Positions 1 to 7,897 of a stretch of 64,000 nt of DNA are shown here, in pieces. The stretch lies in assembly GCF_003668875.1 (NCBI RefSeq), contig NZ_RAWM01000034.1, forward strand, positions 1 through 64,000, in the 5' to 3' direction. The DNA comes from Corallococcus interemptor. GTDB taxonomy: Bacteria > Myxococcota > Myxococcia > Myxococcales > Myxococcaceae. Each line of letters opens with the position of its first letter. Positions within the stretch are counted from its first letter, which is position 1. A program made the translations under genes and the position numbers. Below the pieces are notes generated by a model. It did no database searches and was not told the origin of the DNA. It worked only from the letters and a program-made list of their open reading frames with translations.

Positions 1-671
1 CCCCCGTCGACCCCGCGCCGCCCAAGGCCGCCGCGCCCGCCGCCGTCGTCAGCGACGCGGACGCGCGCCGCCCCACCACCCAGGTGCCGCCGCCCGTCCC
101 GCAGGACGACCTGATGGTGCCCCAGGAGGAGACCTCCTCCCTGCGCCGCCTGGTGCCCGTCGCCGTGGGCGCGGCCGTGCTGCTCGCCGCCGTGGGCGTG
201 GTCGTCGCCACGCGCGGCAACCCCCAGACGCCTCCGCCCGTCGTCGCCGCCGCGCCGACGCCGCCTCCCGCGCCGAAGGTCGAACCCACGCCCACGCCCG
301 CGCCGGAGGTCGTCGCCGCGCCCGTGCAGGAGCCGGCGCCCGCGCCCGTCGCCGAACCGCCTCCGCCGGTGAAGCAGGAGCCGGTCGTCGCCAGGGCCGC
401 CGTCGCGAAGCCCGTCCGTGAAGGCCCGCCGCCCACGCCCAGGCCGTCCTCCAGCGAAGCCGCCGTGAGGGATCAGATCATCGCCACCGTGAAGCAGGTG
501 GAGAGCAGCCCCCTGTACGCCGACAACAAGGTCCACAAGGGGCTCACCCAGCAGGCCGCCCTCAACTACCTGGACAAGCAGATCAAGCGCCTGGAGAACG
601 CGGACGACTCGGCGGGCCGCGCGGAGATCCTCGAGGACCTTCGCGGCTGGAAGCAGCGCTACCTCAAGTAG
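1..671 (+). CDS. C-terminal part of a membrane-anchored Pro/Ala-rich protein (5' truncated)
   Basis: The reading frame is open from the first bases of the window, so only the C-terminal part is present; the start lies upstream. Visible parts are a Pro/Ala-rich stretch, one membrane helix (about LVPVAVGAAVLLAAVGVVVA, bases 150-210), a long Pro/Ala/Val linker (bases 215-450) and a charged helical tail of about 70 residues ending at a TAG. A kinase-like domain followed by one helix and a Pro-rich linker is the usual layout of myxobacterial Ser/Thr kinases, so this may be a kinase tail, but no catalytic motif lies inside the window and that reading is only inferred. Confidence 0.6.
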   Translation, partial: PVDPAPPKAAAPAAVVSDADARRPTTQVPPPVPQDDLMVPQEETSSLRRLVPVAVGAAVLLAAVGVVVATRGNPQTPPPVVAAAPTPPPAPKVEPTPTPAPEVVAAPVQEPAPAPVAEPPPPVKQEPVVARAAVAKPVREGPPPTPRPSSSEAAVRDQIIATVKQVESSPLYADNKVHKGLTQQAALNYLDKQIKRLENADDSAGRAEILEDLRGWKQRYLK

Positions 672-681
672 CCTTCGTGCC

Positions 682-1164
682 ATGACCGCGCCCCCAGGCC
701 CTGCGCTGCTCGCGGTGGACCTGGGCCTGCGCTGCGGCCTGGCGCGCTTCGGCGCGGACGGGCGGCTGCAGTGGTACCGCTCGCGGAACTTCGGCACGCA
801 CGCGCGGCTCAAGCGCGCGGTGCCCGCCGTGCTCCAGGACGCAGCCCCGCTCACGTGGCTGGTGCTGGAGGGCGGCGGCCCCATCGCGGACGTCTGGGAG
901 CGCGAGGCCCTGCGCCGCGCCCTGCCGGTGCTGCGCGTGGCCGCCGAGGACTGGCGCCACCGGCTGCTCTACGCGCGCGAGCAGCGCAGCGGCTCACAGG
1001 CGAAGGACGCCGCGGACGGGCTCGCGCGGCGGGTCATCGACTGGTCGCTGGCGCCCCGCCCCACCTCGCTGCGCCACGACGCCGCGGAGGCCATCCTGCT
1101 GGGCCTGTGGGGCGCGCTGGAGGTGGGCTGGCTGTCGCAGGTGCCCGCGGAGGTGCGGCGCTGA
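682..1164 (+). CDS. RuvC-like (RNase H fold) predicted nuclease, small
   Basis: A 160-residue protein with the acidic pattern of the RuvC/RNase H fold: a first strand LAVDLGLRCG with Asp13, a second strand WLVLEGGG with Glu63, and a late helix beginning HDAAEAILLGLWG that supplies a last Asp. Family members cut branched or structured nucleic acids using two metal ions; the substrate here cannot be told. It is shorter than RuvC itself (about 170-190 residues) and matches no named enzyme I recognise. It starts 10 bases after the preceding stop and converges on the transglycosylase-like gene. Fold assignment is fairly sure; activity is not. Confidence 0.72.
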   Translation: MTAPPGPALLAVDLGLRCGLARFGADGRLQWYRSRNFGTHARLKRAVPAVLQDAAPLTWLVLEGGGPIADVWEREALRRALPVLRVAAEDWRHRLLYAREQRSGSQAKDAADGLARRVIDWSLAPRPTSLRHDAAEAILLGLWGALEVGWLSQVPAEVRR

Positions 1165-1174
1165 AAACGGCCCG

Positions 1175-1960
1175 CTACTTCACCGACAGGCACGCCACCG
1201 GCTGGGCAATGGCGTTGCGCGCGCGCTCCTCGCTCACCAGCGCGTAGCCCGCCAGGTCCTGCAACAGCATGTCGCGGTTCTGCCGGATGAGGCTCGCGTT
1301 CTTGCACGCCTTGATGTCGCTGTAGAACCCGTACGGCGGCAGCGCCAGCTGCAGCTCCGCCAGCTCCGACAGCTGGAGCTCGCCCAGCTCCCGGCCGAAG
1401 AGCTTGCGGGCCGCGTCCTCCACGCCGATGACGCCGCGCTCGAAGCGGATGGTGGACAGGTCGTAGGCGACCAGCTGGTCCTTCTGGAAGAAGGCATGCA
1501 GCCGGTGCGCGGCCACGGACAGCGGCAGGTCCCCCTCAATGCCCATCTCCCGCGCGATGCGCATCGCCAGCCACCGCTCGCAGGAGCCATCCCCCGGCGG
1601 CGAGGCGCCCAGCGTCACGCCCGCGAACAGGCGCCACGCCCACGCGCGGCCGTCCTCGCGAGGCGTCTGGAAGTAGGTGGGGCACTCCATCTGCCGGATG
1701 TAGAGCGCCACCAGGTCCTTGGGCATCCGCGAGAAGTCCGGCCGCGTGAAGGTCACCGCCGCGCGCTCCCGGCCGCCCTGGTCCATCCGGCTGGCCAGCA
1801 CGCTCATCCGGTCGCCTTCGATGCGATGGCGCAGCTGGCTTTCGACGTCGAATTCGCTCTCCAGCCGCGGCAGCTTGCTGGCCGTGTACAGGTAGGTGAG
1901 CGGAATCACGACGCCGGCCAGGCCGACGAGGAACATGAACAGCCAGAACACGGTCTTCAC
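1175..1960 (-). CDS. divergent GT51-type peptidoglycan transglycosylase
   Basis: The N-terminus is a single membrane anchor (MKTVFWLFMFLVGLAG). The rest resembles monofunctional GT51 glycosyltransferases, which polymerise lipid II at the outer face of the inner membrane. The late part of that fold is clear: GVEDAARKLFGRELGELQLSELAELQLALP matches the AA..YFgk..eLsl.E.AlLAglp signature in spacing. The early catalytic motifs are altered: a possible Glu lies in MECPTYF, and the usual GGSTITQQL is replaced by GDGSCERWL. It may be a low-activity or non-catalytic relative. Start chosen at the GTG at 1960 because it places Lys before the hydrophobic helix; a GTG at 1987 is also in frame. Confidence 0.72.
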   Translation of the reverse strand: MKTVFWLFMFLVGLAGVVIPLTYLYTASKLPRLESEFDVESQLRHRIEGDRMSVLASRMDQGGRERAAVTFTRPDFSRMPKDLVALYIRQMECPTYFQTPREDGRAWAWRLFAGVTLGASPPGDGSCERWLAMRIAREMGIEGDLPLSVAAHRLHAFFQKDQLVAYDLSTIRFERGVIGVEDAARKLFGRELGELQLSELAELQLALPPYGFYSDIKACKNASLIRQNRDMLLQDLAGYALVSEERARNAIAQPVACLSVK

Positions 1961-2017
1961 GGGGCCGACTCTAGCAGGGGCAGGCACGCGTCAGGAGGAC
2001 GGGTTAGAAAGTCACCC

Positions 2018-2710
2018 ATGAGCGACTGGCACACCGCCACCGTCACCGCCCGCACACCCTCGGCGAATGGCCTCACCGACTGGGTGCTCGACATCGGCGG
2101 GACGCCGCTCGTGGGCTCGCACGTCCACCCGGGACAGTACGTCCAGCTGCGCCTGCCGGGTGGGGAGGCGGGCATGTTCGCCATCGCCTCGCCGCCCGCT
2201 CCCAGCGGGACGACGTGGGAGTTCCTCCTCAAGGACGAGGGCTCGCTGCCGTCCGCGCTGCTGCACCTGCCCGTGGGCGCGCGTGTGGAGGTGACGCGGC
2301 CGGTGGGGCGCGGCTTCCCCATGGAGAAGGCGCGCGGCCGGGACCTGCTGCTGTTCGCCAGCGGCTCCGGCATCTCCGCCATCCGCCCCGTCATCGCCGC
2401 TGTGCGGCAGGAGCGCGGCGCGTACGGCCAGGTGACGCTGTACTTCGGCGCGCGCACGCCGGACAGCTTCGCGTACCAGGGCGAGCTGAAGCAGTGGCAG
2501 CAGGACGGGGTGAGGGTGCTGTGCACCGTGAGCCGCCCCGGCGCCAGCGGCTGGCAGGGCCTCACCGGCTACGTGCAGGCCCACCTGGGCGAGGAGCGGC
2601 TGGAGCACGCCATCGCGTTCCTGTGCGGCCCCCACGACATGGTGCAGGACGTGATGGCCCAGCTGGGCCAGCGCGGTGTCCCGCGCAGCGCCGTGTTCCT
2701 CAACTACTGA
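2018..2710 (+). CDS. ferredoxin reductase-like FAD/NAD(P)-binding oxidoreductase
   Basis: A 230-residue stand-alone ferredoxin-NADP reductase (FNR) module. The N-terminal half is the FAD barrel with a flavin-site strand FAIASPP; the C-terminal half is the NAD(P) domain with the nucleotide loop GSGISAIRPVI, then YFGARTPDSF and the terminal FLCGPHDMVQDV signature. Such proteins pass electrons between NAD(P)H and a partner; no ferredoxin or fused domain is present, so the partner is unknown. The ATG at 2018 opens directly at the barrel strand. Its 3' end overlaps the convergent lipoprotein gene by 7 bases. Confidence 0.85.
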   Translation: MSDWHTATVTARTPSANGLTDWVLDIGGTPLVGSHVHPGQYVQLRLPGGEAGMFAIASPPAPSGTTWEFLLKDEGSLPSALLHLPVGARVEVTRPVGRGFPMEKARGRDLLLFASGSGISAIRPVIAAVRQERGAYGQVTLYFGARTPDSFAYQGELKQWQQDGVRVLCTVSRPGASGWQGLTGYVQAHLGEERLEHAIAFLCGPHDMVQDVMAQLGQRGVPRSAVFLNY

Positions 2711-4353
2711 GCTGGCACCGGAGCCGCGCGAGTCTCCACCGTGGGGGACGACGCGTAGCGCACGCCCACCAGCACCGCGGCCGGGTCACTCTCCTGGCTG
2801 CCGGTGGCCTTCTGCGGCGTCCACGCCGCCACGCCCACCTGACGCCCGTCCGGGCCAAAGCGCACGCGCCGCACGGACCAGCCGAACTCCAGCTCGCCCT
2901 TGGGTTCCGCCGCGCCCTCGGTGAAGAGGTACACGCGCCGGTCCCAGCCTCCCGACACCAGCGAGCGCCCATCCGGCGCGATGGCCGCGGTGGACACCAC
3001 GCCGTGGTGCAGCTCCCACTTGCGCAGGACCTGACCGGAGGCCGCGTCCACCAGCGCGCCCGCGTTCCACGGGCCCTGGGGCTCCTGCAGGCCCTTGCGC
3101 TCGCGCTCGTACACAGTGCGGTTGCGCTCCGCCTTCTCCTGACTGAAGGCCACGCCCAGGCGCTTGCCGCGCGCGTCCACGGTGACGTCGTTGACGTGCG
3201 CCGGGAAGGTGAAGTCCAGGCGCGGCGTGAGCGCCCGCGCCGTCAGCGTGGGCGTCCCTTCCGGCACACCGGCCTTGAGCGTGAGCACCGCCTCCGCCGT
3301 CGTCTCGTCGAAGGCCGTGTCCACGCGCTCGCTGAAGGGCGCCCCCAGCACCCCCTGGCTGCCCTGCGGCACGCACGCGTCACACACCGCCACGTCCACG
3401 CCCGGCAGCGTCATCGCCTTGAAGCGCAGCGTGCGTCCGCGCGCCAGCCGCGCCACGCTGTTGCCCAGCGCGCCCGGCACGGTGACGGTGTCCTTCAGGA
3501 ACGCCACGTCGATGCCAGACGCCGTGGCCGCCGCCGTGGTGAGCACCACCGCCGGCGTGCGCGAGTCCAGCGCCAGCACCACCGGCGGCCCGCTGTCCAC
3601 GCGGCCCTGCACCGCCGCGAACCCGCCGCGCCGCTCGAAGTGCGTGCGCGCCACGTCCGGCTTCAGCGACTGCTCCGGCGTGTCCGACGCGCGCACGTGC
3701 CCGTCCCAGCCGCCCGAGTACAGCGTCCCGTCCGCCGCGAACGCCAGCGCGCTCACCGGCCCCGAGTGCAGCCGCGCCTCCGCGCCGAACCCCAGCTGGG
3801 GCACGGACAAGAGGGACACCAGCCCCGCCGCGCTGCCCACCGCCAGCCACTGGCCATCCGGATGGAAGGCCACCGACACCAGCGGCTCCTCCGTGGCCAG
3901 CACCGCCACCTGCGCACCCGTCGCCGCGTCGAAGAGCTGCACCGCGCCGCTGCGGCTCACCGTGGCCACGCGCGCGCCGTCCGGAGACAAGGCCACGCCC
4001 TCCAGGTCGTACTGCTGCGCGTTGACGGATGGATCCGCGCGCATCACCGGCGCGCCTGCGCCAGATGCCGAGGCGTCCGCCAGGTCCCAGATGGAGACGT
4101 GGTACGCCTTGTCCCCCAGGCGCGTGTACGCCACCCGGCGGCCCGTGGGCGCGAAGTCCAGCGCCCAGATGAAGTCCTTGCGGTTGAGCACGGTGGGCTC
4201 GCCGTCGAAGCCCTCCACCGCGCCGGAGAGGAAGCCTCCGGGCGTGGACGCCAACCGGCCCGCCGTGTCCGGCGACAGGCCCGCGGCCGTGTGCGCGCAG
4301 CCCGTGAGCGCGAGCGCGCCCACGAGGACGAAGCCCCCGACGCGCAGGCTCAT
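2704..4353 (-). CDS. WD40/beta-propeller repeat lipoprotein
   Basis: Begins with a lipoprotein signal (VLVGALALTGC, lipobox LTGC), so the mature protein should be anchored at the outer face of a membrane. The rest (549 residues) is repeated propeller blades with WD40-like units such as FIWALDFAPTGRRVAYTR, LEGVALSPDGARVATVS, LVSVAFHPDGQWLAVGS, VSALAFAADGTLYSGGWDG and VSTAAIAPDGRSLVSGGWD. These give a scaffold for protein contacts and no enzyme motif. Its ATG overlaps the stop of the upstream LpoA-like gene (ATGA), so the two are probably translated together; a role in the same envelope process is inferred. Confidence 0.85.
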   Translation of the reverse strand: MSLRVGGFVLVGALALTGCAHTAAGLSPDTAGRLASTPGGFLSGAVEGFDGEPTVLNRKDFIWALDFAPTGRRVAYTRLGDKAYHVSIWDLADASASGAGAPVMRADPSVNAQQYDLEGVALSPDGARVATVSRSGAVQLFDAATGAQVAVLATEEPLVSVAFHPDGQWLAVGSAAGLVSLLSVPQLGFGAEARLHSGPVSALAFAADGTLYSGGWDGHVRASDTPEQSLKPDVARTHFERRGGFAAVQGRVDSGPPVVLALDSRTPAVVLTTAAATASGIDVAFLKDTVTVPGALGNSVARLARGRTLRFKAMTLPGVDVAVCDACVPQGSQGVLGAPFSERVDTAFDETTAEAVLTLKAGVPEGTPTLTARALTPRLDFTFPAHVNDVTVDARGKRLGVAFSQEKAERNRTVYERERKGLQEPQGPWNAGALVDAASGQVLRKWELHHGVVSTAAIAPDGRSLVSGGWDRRVYLFTEGAAEPKGELEFGWSVRRVRFGPDGRQVGVAAWTPQKATGSQESDPAAVLVGVRYASSPTVETRAAPVPAQ

Positions 4354-6494
4354 GAACCCGAGCCGCGGACGGCGGCCTTCTCCTTCTCCACGTTGATCTC
4401 GTTCACGCCCTTGTTGTCCACGGACAGGAGGAACAGCTGCTTGTCCGCTTCACGCTTGTCGTTGAACGAGGTCTTGCCGGTGGCGCCGTCGAAGTCCTTC
4501 AGCCCCGCCAGCGCCTCACGCATGGCCGCGCGCGTGTTGGGGCGCTGCTTGTCCAGCACCTGCCGCACCATGCGCGCCGAGTCGTAGCCGATGGCCTCCA
4601 GCAGGCCCGGGTCGCGGCCCGTCTCACGGTACGCGTCGCGGTAGCTCTTCACGAACTTCTGCGTCGCCGGCCGCTGCGAGTCCACGAAGAAGCCGTCCAC
4701 GTACACCGAGCAGGTGACGAACTTGCCGCCGCGCTCCAGCAGCTCCGGCAGGCCCGAGCGGCCCTTGGGGCTGGACCACTGGTTGGTGCCGAAGAGCGTG
4801 ACGGTCTTCAGGTCCTTCTTGCCCGTCGTCTTGCGGATGCGCTCCAGGTCGCGCGGGTCGCACGCGTTGGTGACGATGTCCTCCACCGCCAGCGCGGGCG
4901 TCACCAGGCTCACCCGGCGCCAGTCGTCCGGGATGAAGAGGCCCTCGAAGTCGATGATGGGCTCCACGCCGCTCTTCGCCTTCTCCATCGCCTTGCGGCG
5001 GCGGTAGGCGTCCGTGATGCCTTCGCCCTGCACGTCGCGCACGGCCTCCGCGTAGTCGCCGCGGTCCTCCAGGTAGTAGCGGCCCACCAGGCGCTTGGCC
5101 TCGCCGGTGAACGTCGTCTGGTCGTACGAATACGACTCCGCGCCACGCACCGCGCCGCCGCGCGACACCACGTCGTCCCAGAACTCGTTCGCCAGCTCCA
5201 CGCCGTACGGGATGTTCGGGTAGAGCACCGCGAAGCGCTTGTAGCCCTTCACGTTCATCGCGTAGTCCGCGATGGCGCGCGCCTGCGCGGAGTTCGTCAG
5301 CATGTTGCGGAAGACGTACGGACCAATGTCCGTGATGCCCTCCTGACGGCTCAGCGTCAAAAGCGGCACCTGCAGCTCCTCCGCCAGCAGCGCCGCGCGC
5401 TTGGTGTCGTCCACCAAGAGGGGCCCCAGGGCCGCGATGGCGCCGTCGTCGAACGCCAGCTGCTCCATCGCGGTGCCCGTCTTGTTGACGTCGCCCTGCG
5501 TGTCCTTCACCACCAGCTCGATGTCGCTGCCCTGCAGGGCCAGCTTCACGCCGCGCAGCACCGCTTCACCAATGGGCTGGTAGCGGCCCGTCATGGGCAG
5601 CAGCACCGCCACCGTGCGCGGGCGCACCTCCACGCGGCGGGTGGCGCGCGCGAGCAGCTCCTTCGCCTGCGGCGCGAAGGTGCTGTTGGGCGCCTCGCGC
5701 AGGTACGTCTGGAGCGTCTCCTCCAGGCGGGTCCAGTCACGCAGGTGGTAGTAGATGCGCGCCAGCTTGAACTGGAGCACCGGCCACGCGGGGTTGGACG
5801 GGGACAGCCCCTCCTGCACGCGCGCGATGTCGAGGAAGCTGGCGCGGCCCTCCACCAGCTGCTCCACCTTCGTCACGGCGGCGGACTTCTCCTCGGAAGT
5901 CTGGGCGTCACCCGCCTCTTTCACGGCGGACGACAGCGCCTGCGAGTACAGGCCCGCGCCTTCGGCCGCGCGCGCGGCCTCCTTCAGCAGCTGTTCCTTC
6001 TCCGCCCCTTCCGCGCGCTCCGCCAGGCTGATGAGCGTCTGGTACGCGTCGCGGTAGGCGCCCACCTCCATGGCGGAGACGGCCAGCTTGTGCTTGGCGT
6101 CCTCGGCCTGGGCGTAGAGGGGGTTTTCGAAGAGCAGCTCGTTGAAGGTCTTGCGCGCGTTCGCGTAGTCCTTCGCTTCAAAGTAGAGGACGCCCGCGTT
6201 GTAGAGCGCGTCCTGGCCGGCGGTGGTGGCGGGGTACGCCTTGCGCACGGACAGGTAGGCCTCCGCGGCCTGCTTCTTGTCCGGGTTGCCCTGCGCCTGG
6301 GTGCGGGCCTGCGCGAGCGCGGCGTTCGCGGTGGCGTCCTGCTTCACCTCCACGCGCGGGCGGTTGTTCTGGGTGGTGTCGTCCCCGGAGGTGCCGTCCC
6401 GGCTGTCGGTGCGGGAGGGCGACTTGGGGCAGGCGGTCAACGTCAGGGCCAGCGCGGCGACGAGCGCGCGGCGCGATGCGGAGAGGACTTCCAT
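4350..6494 (-). CDS. LpoA/LppC-like lipoprotein with TPR region and periplasmic-binding-protein fold
   Basis: A lipoprotein (signal LVAALALTLTAC, about residues 10-22) with a helical, TPR-like N-terminal half (about 60-270: AEAYLSVRKAYP, ALYNAGVLYFEAKDYANARKTF) followed by a type I periplasmic-binding fold (about 290-700: TVAVLLPMTGRYQPIGEAVLRG, AIAALGPLLVDDTKRAA, PLLTLSRQEGI). This layout is that of LpoA (LppC family), an outer-membrane activator of class A penicillin-binding proteins, and also of branched amino-acid binding proteins. The divergent GT51 gene nearby makes a cell-wall role attractive, but this is inference. ATG at 6494 chosen as the start closest to the signal peptide. Confidence 0.83.
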   Translation of the reverse strand: MEVLSASRRALVAALALTLTACPKSPSRTDSRDGTSGDDTTQNNRPRVEVKQDATANAALAQARTQAQGNPDKKQAAEAYLSVRKAYPATTAGQDALYNAGVLYFEAKDYANARKTFNELLFENPLYAQAEDAKHKLAVSAMEVGAYRDAYQTLISLAERAEGAEKEQLLKEAARAAEGAGLYSQALSSAVKEAGDAQTSEEKSAAVTKVEQLVEGRASFLDIARVQEGLSPSNPAWPVLQFKLARIYYHLRDWTRLEETLQTYLREAPNSTFAPQAKELLARATRRVEVRPRTVAVLLPMTGRYQPIGEAVLRGVKLALQGSDIELVVKDTQGDVNKTGTAMEQLAFDDGAIAALGPLLVDDTKRAALLAEELQVPLLTLSRQEGITDIGPYVFRNMLTNSAQARAIADYAMNVKGYKRFAVLYPNIPYGVELANEFWDDVVSRGGAVRGAESYSYDQTTFTGEAKRLVGRYYLEDRGDYAEAVRDVQGEGITDAYRRRKAMEKAKSGVEPIIDFEGLFIPDDWRRVSLVTPALAVEDIVTNACDPRDLERIRKTTGKKDLKTVTLFGTNQWSSPKGRSGLPELLERGGKFVTCSVYVDGFFVDSQRPATQKFVKSYRDAYRETGRDPGLLEAIGYDSARMVRQVLDKQRPNTRAAMREALAGLKDFDGATGKTSFNDKREADKQLFLLSVDNKGVNEINVEKEKAAVRGSGS

Positions 6495-6616
6495 GGCGAG
6501 GTGCATAGCAGCGCGGGTGAGGCTCCGTCGACACTTGAGCGGGGGGAAGATTCCCCTGGAACGTCCGCTTCAGTGCACCGCGCGTGCCCGCGTGCGTCAC
6601 CGAGGGGAGCCCCTGC

Positions 6617-6630
6617 CCCGTGGCCACGGG
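6617..6630. promoter_or_regulatory. perfect 14-bp palindrome (CCCGTGGCCACGGG) in a divergent intergenic region
   Basis: The 14 bases read the same on both strands. It lies between two divergent genes, the LpoA-like gene (start 6494) and the toxin gene (start 6768), about 125-140 bases from each start, which suits a dimeric regulator site. GC-rich palindromes can also arise by chance at this base composition. Confidence 0.3.
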
Positions 6631-6767
6631 ACCGCACCCCGCGTGGGTGGGAACGCACGCCTGGCCGGCGACCATGGACACATCGCGGCGCAGGCGGCGG
6701 ACGCTCTAACATCGTGACCGTGGAAACCCACCCTTCCCGCTCCCCGTGATGGAGCATCTCCGCCATT

Positions 6768-7364
6768 GTGGCCCTGGCGCTTGCCTCCACGGCTTGCGGC
6801 TCGGTGACTCCCGCATTGGCAGGCCCTGGCCGAAAATGGGTGGGGCCCCAGGTCGCCGTCCCCGGAGGAGGTCATTTCCGCACGGTCATCCACTATGGCC
6901 CATGGCAATGCAGACCCGCGTTCATGCGCTCCTGCGAGAGCAAGTGCGCGGCGACGGGCAACACGCTCATGGGCTGCATCTGGCTGGCGGACATCAAGAT
7001 GGACTTCGAAGGGCCTGTCGTCCACGCGGGCAGCCGGTACGGCGTGACGCACTGCTGCTGCAACTACCCACCCGTTGCGCCAGCCGCGACGCGAGCGAGC
7101 CGCAGTCGCTGGAACAACATCCGCGACACGTTCCGTCGCGAGTGGGCGAAGCGCATGGGGGCCTGGCCGAGCGACGCGGGCGGCACACCCTGGCAAGGGC
7201 ACCACGTCTTCGACCTGGGTCACGGCGGCAACCCTGTCGACTGGGACAATGTGATTCCGCTGCCCCAAGACCTTCATCAGTACGTCACGGACTCCTATGG
7301 CCAGTGCTATGCCGGAACACCGCCATGGAACAGCGTGGGAGTCGACTATCCCTATGGCGAATGA
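6768..7364 (+). CDS. secreted HNH/SHH-type nuclease toxin, probably a lipoprotein
   Basis: A 198-residue Cys-rich protein. The start is hydrophobic (MALALASTACGS) and could be a lipoprotein signal, although it lacks a basic residue and the lipobox is poor; an in-frame stop at 6747-6749 limits any longer form, so the 5' end may be damaged. The C-terminus carries an HNH/SHH-like nuclease core: WQGHHVFDLGHGG, then DWDNVIPLPQDLHQ, with His-His, Asn and late His in the family order. The middle has Cys clusters (CESKCAATGNTLMGC, CCCN). The gene overlaps a SUKH gene, the usual partner of nuclease toxins. Short lipoprotein toxins with a downstream immunity gene match the SitA/SitI kin-discrimination systems of Myxococcus; no SitB-like gene is present. 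Confidence 0.66.
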   Translation: MALALASTACGSVTPALAGPGRKWVGPQVAVPGGGHFRTVIHYGPWQCRPAFMRSCESKCAATGNTLMGCIWLADIKMDFEGPVVHAGSRYGVTHCCCNYPPVAPAATRASRSRWNNIRDTFRREWAKRMGAWPSDAGGTPWQGHHVFDLGHGGNPVDWDNVIPLPQDLHQYVTDSYGQCYAGTPPWNSVGVDYPYGE

Positions 7365-7848
7365 ACCGGATCCGATGAGCGCGATGCTGCTGGAGATTTC
7401 CCAGCGGCACTTTCCGAATCCGCCCGCCACAGCCGAGCAGATCGAAGCCTTCGAGCAGCGGGCAGGTTGGAAGTTGGATCCGGACCTGCGTGCGTTCTAT
7501 CTGCACTGCGATGGGGCAGATCTCTTCGACCGGATCGATCCCCCGTTCCGCTTCCATCCGCTCGCACAAATCGTCCGCGCGCGCGTCGCGATCCGCGGGA
7601 AGGACACCGACGACAGAGGACCCGCTGACTGGTGGTCCATCTGCGCGGTCAAGGACGGCAACTGCATCATCCTGGATGTCGGTTCCGCGCGAGCTGGCCG
7701 ATATCCCCTTCGCGATGGCTATCGCGAGATGTTTCCCGATCCCGAATATTGCCCGGAGATCGCCAGCACCTTCTCGAACTTCATGGGAGGAGCGCTTCGA
7801 AGCAATGGCGACTGGTTCTGGCTGACAAGCCAGCCCTCGTCGCCATGA
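7354..7848 (+). CDS. SUKH (SMI1/KNR4) family immunity protein
   Basis: A 164-residue protein of the SUKH superfamily, with the typical opening ATAEQIEAFEQRAGWKLDPD, the core LRAFYLHCDGADLF, then an acidic loop and GRYPLRDGYREMF. SUKH proteins neutralise nuclease toxins by direct binding. It overlaps the toxin stop by 11 bases, which supports translational coupling. The ATG at 7375 (MSAMLLEIS) aligns best with the start of the paralogue at 45853-46332 and is a good alternative start. The two SUKH proteins are very alike over their whole length, so they are true paralogues. Confidence 0.84.
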   Translation: MANEPDPMSAMLLEISQRHFPNPPATAEQIEAFEQRAGWKLDPDLRAFYLHCDGADLFDRIDPPFRFHPLAQIVRARVAIRGKDTDDRGPADWWSICAVKDGNCIILDVGSARAGRYPLRDGYREMFPDPEYCPEIASTFSNFMGGALRSNGDWFWLTSQPSSP

Positions 7849-7851
7849 ACA

Positions 7852-7887
7852 ACGTTTCCCTTCCCCTCCACGGGAGAAGGGAAACGT
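7852..7887. terminator. bidirectional transcription terminator
   Basis: Perfect 12-bp arms ACGTTTCCCTTC (7852-7863) and GAAGGGAAACGT (7876-7887) enclose a 12-base loop. It sits between the convergent SUKH gene (stop at 7848) and dnaJ (stop at 7898). The arms carry short T and A runs, so either strand could end transcription here, though no long U tract follows. Confidence 0.7.
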
Positions 7888-7897
7888 CGCAGGCGAA

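Noticed and set aside
2215-4587. Long plus-strand frame over the WD40 lipoprotein gene
   Set aside because: Arg/Ala/His-rich product without domains; the minus strand encodes a clear lipoprotein propeller.
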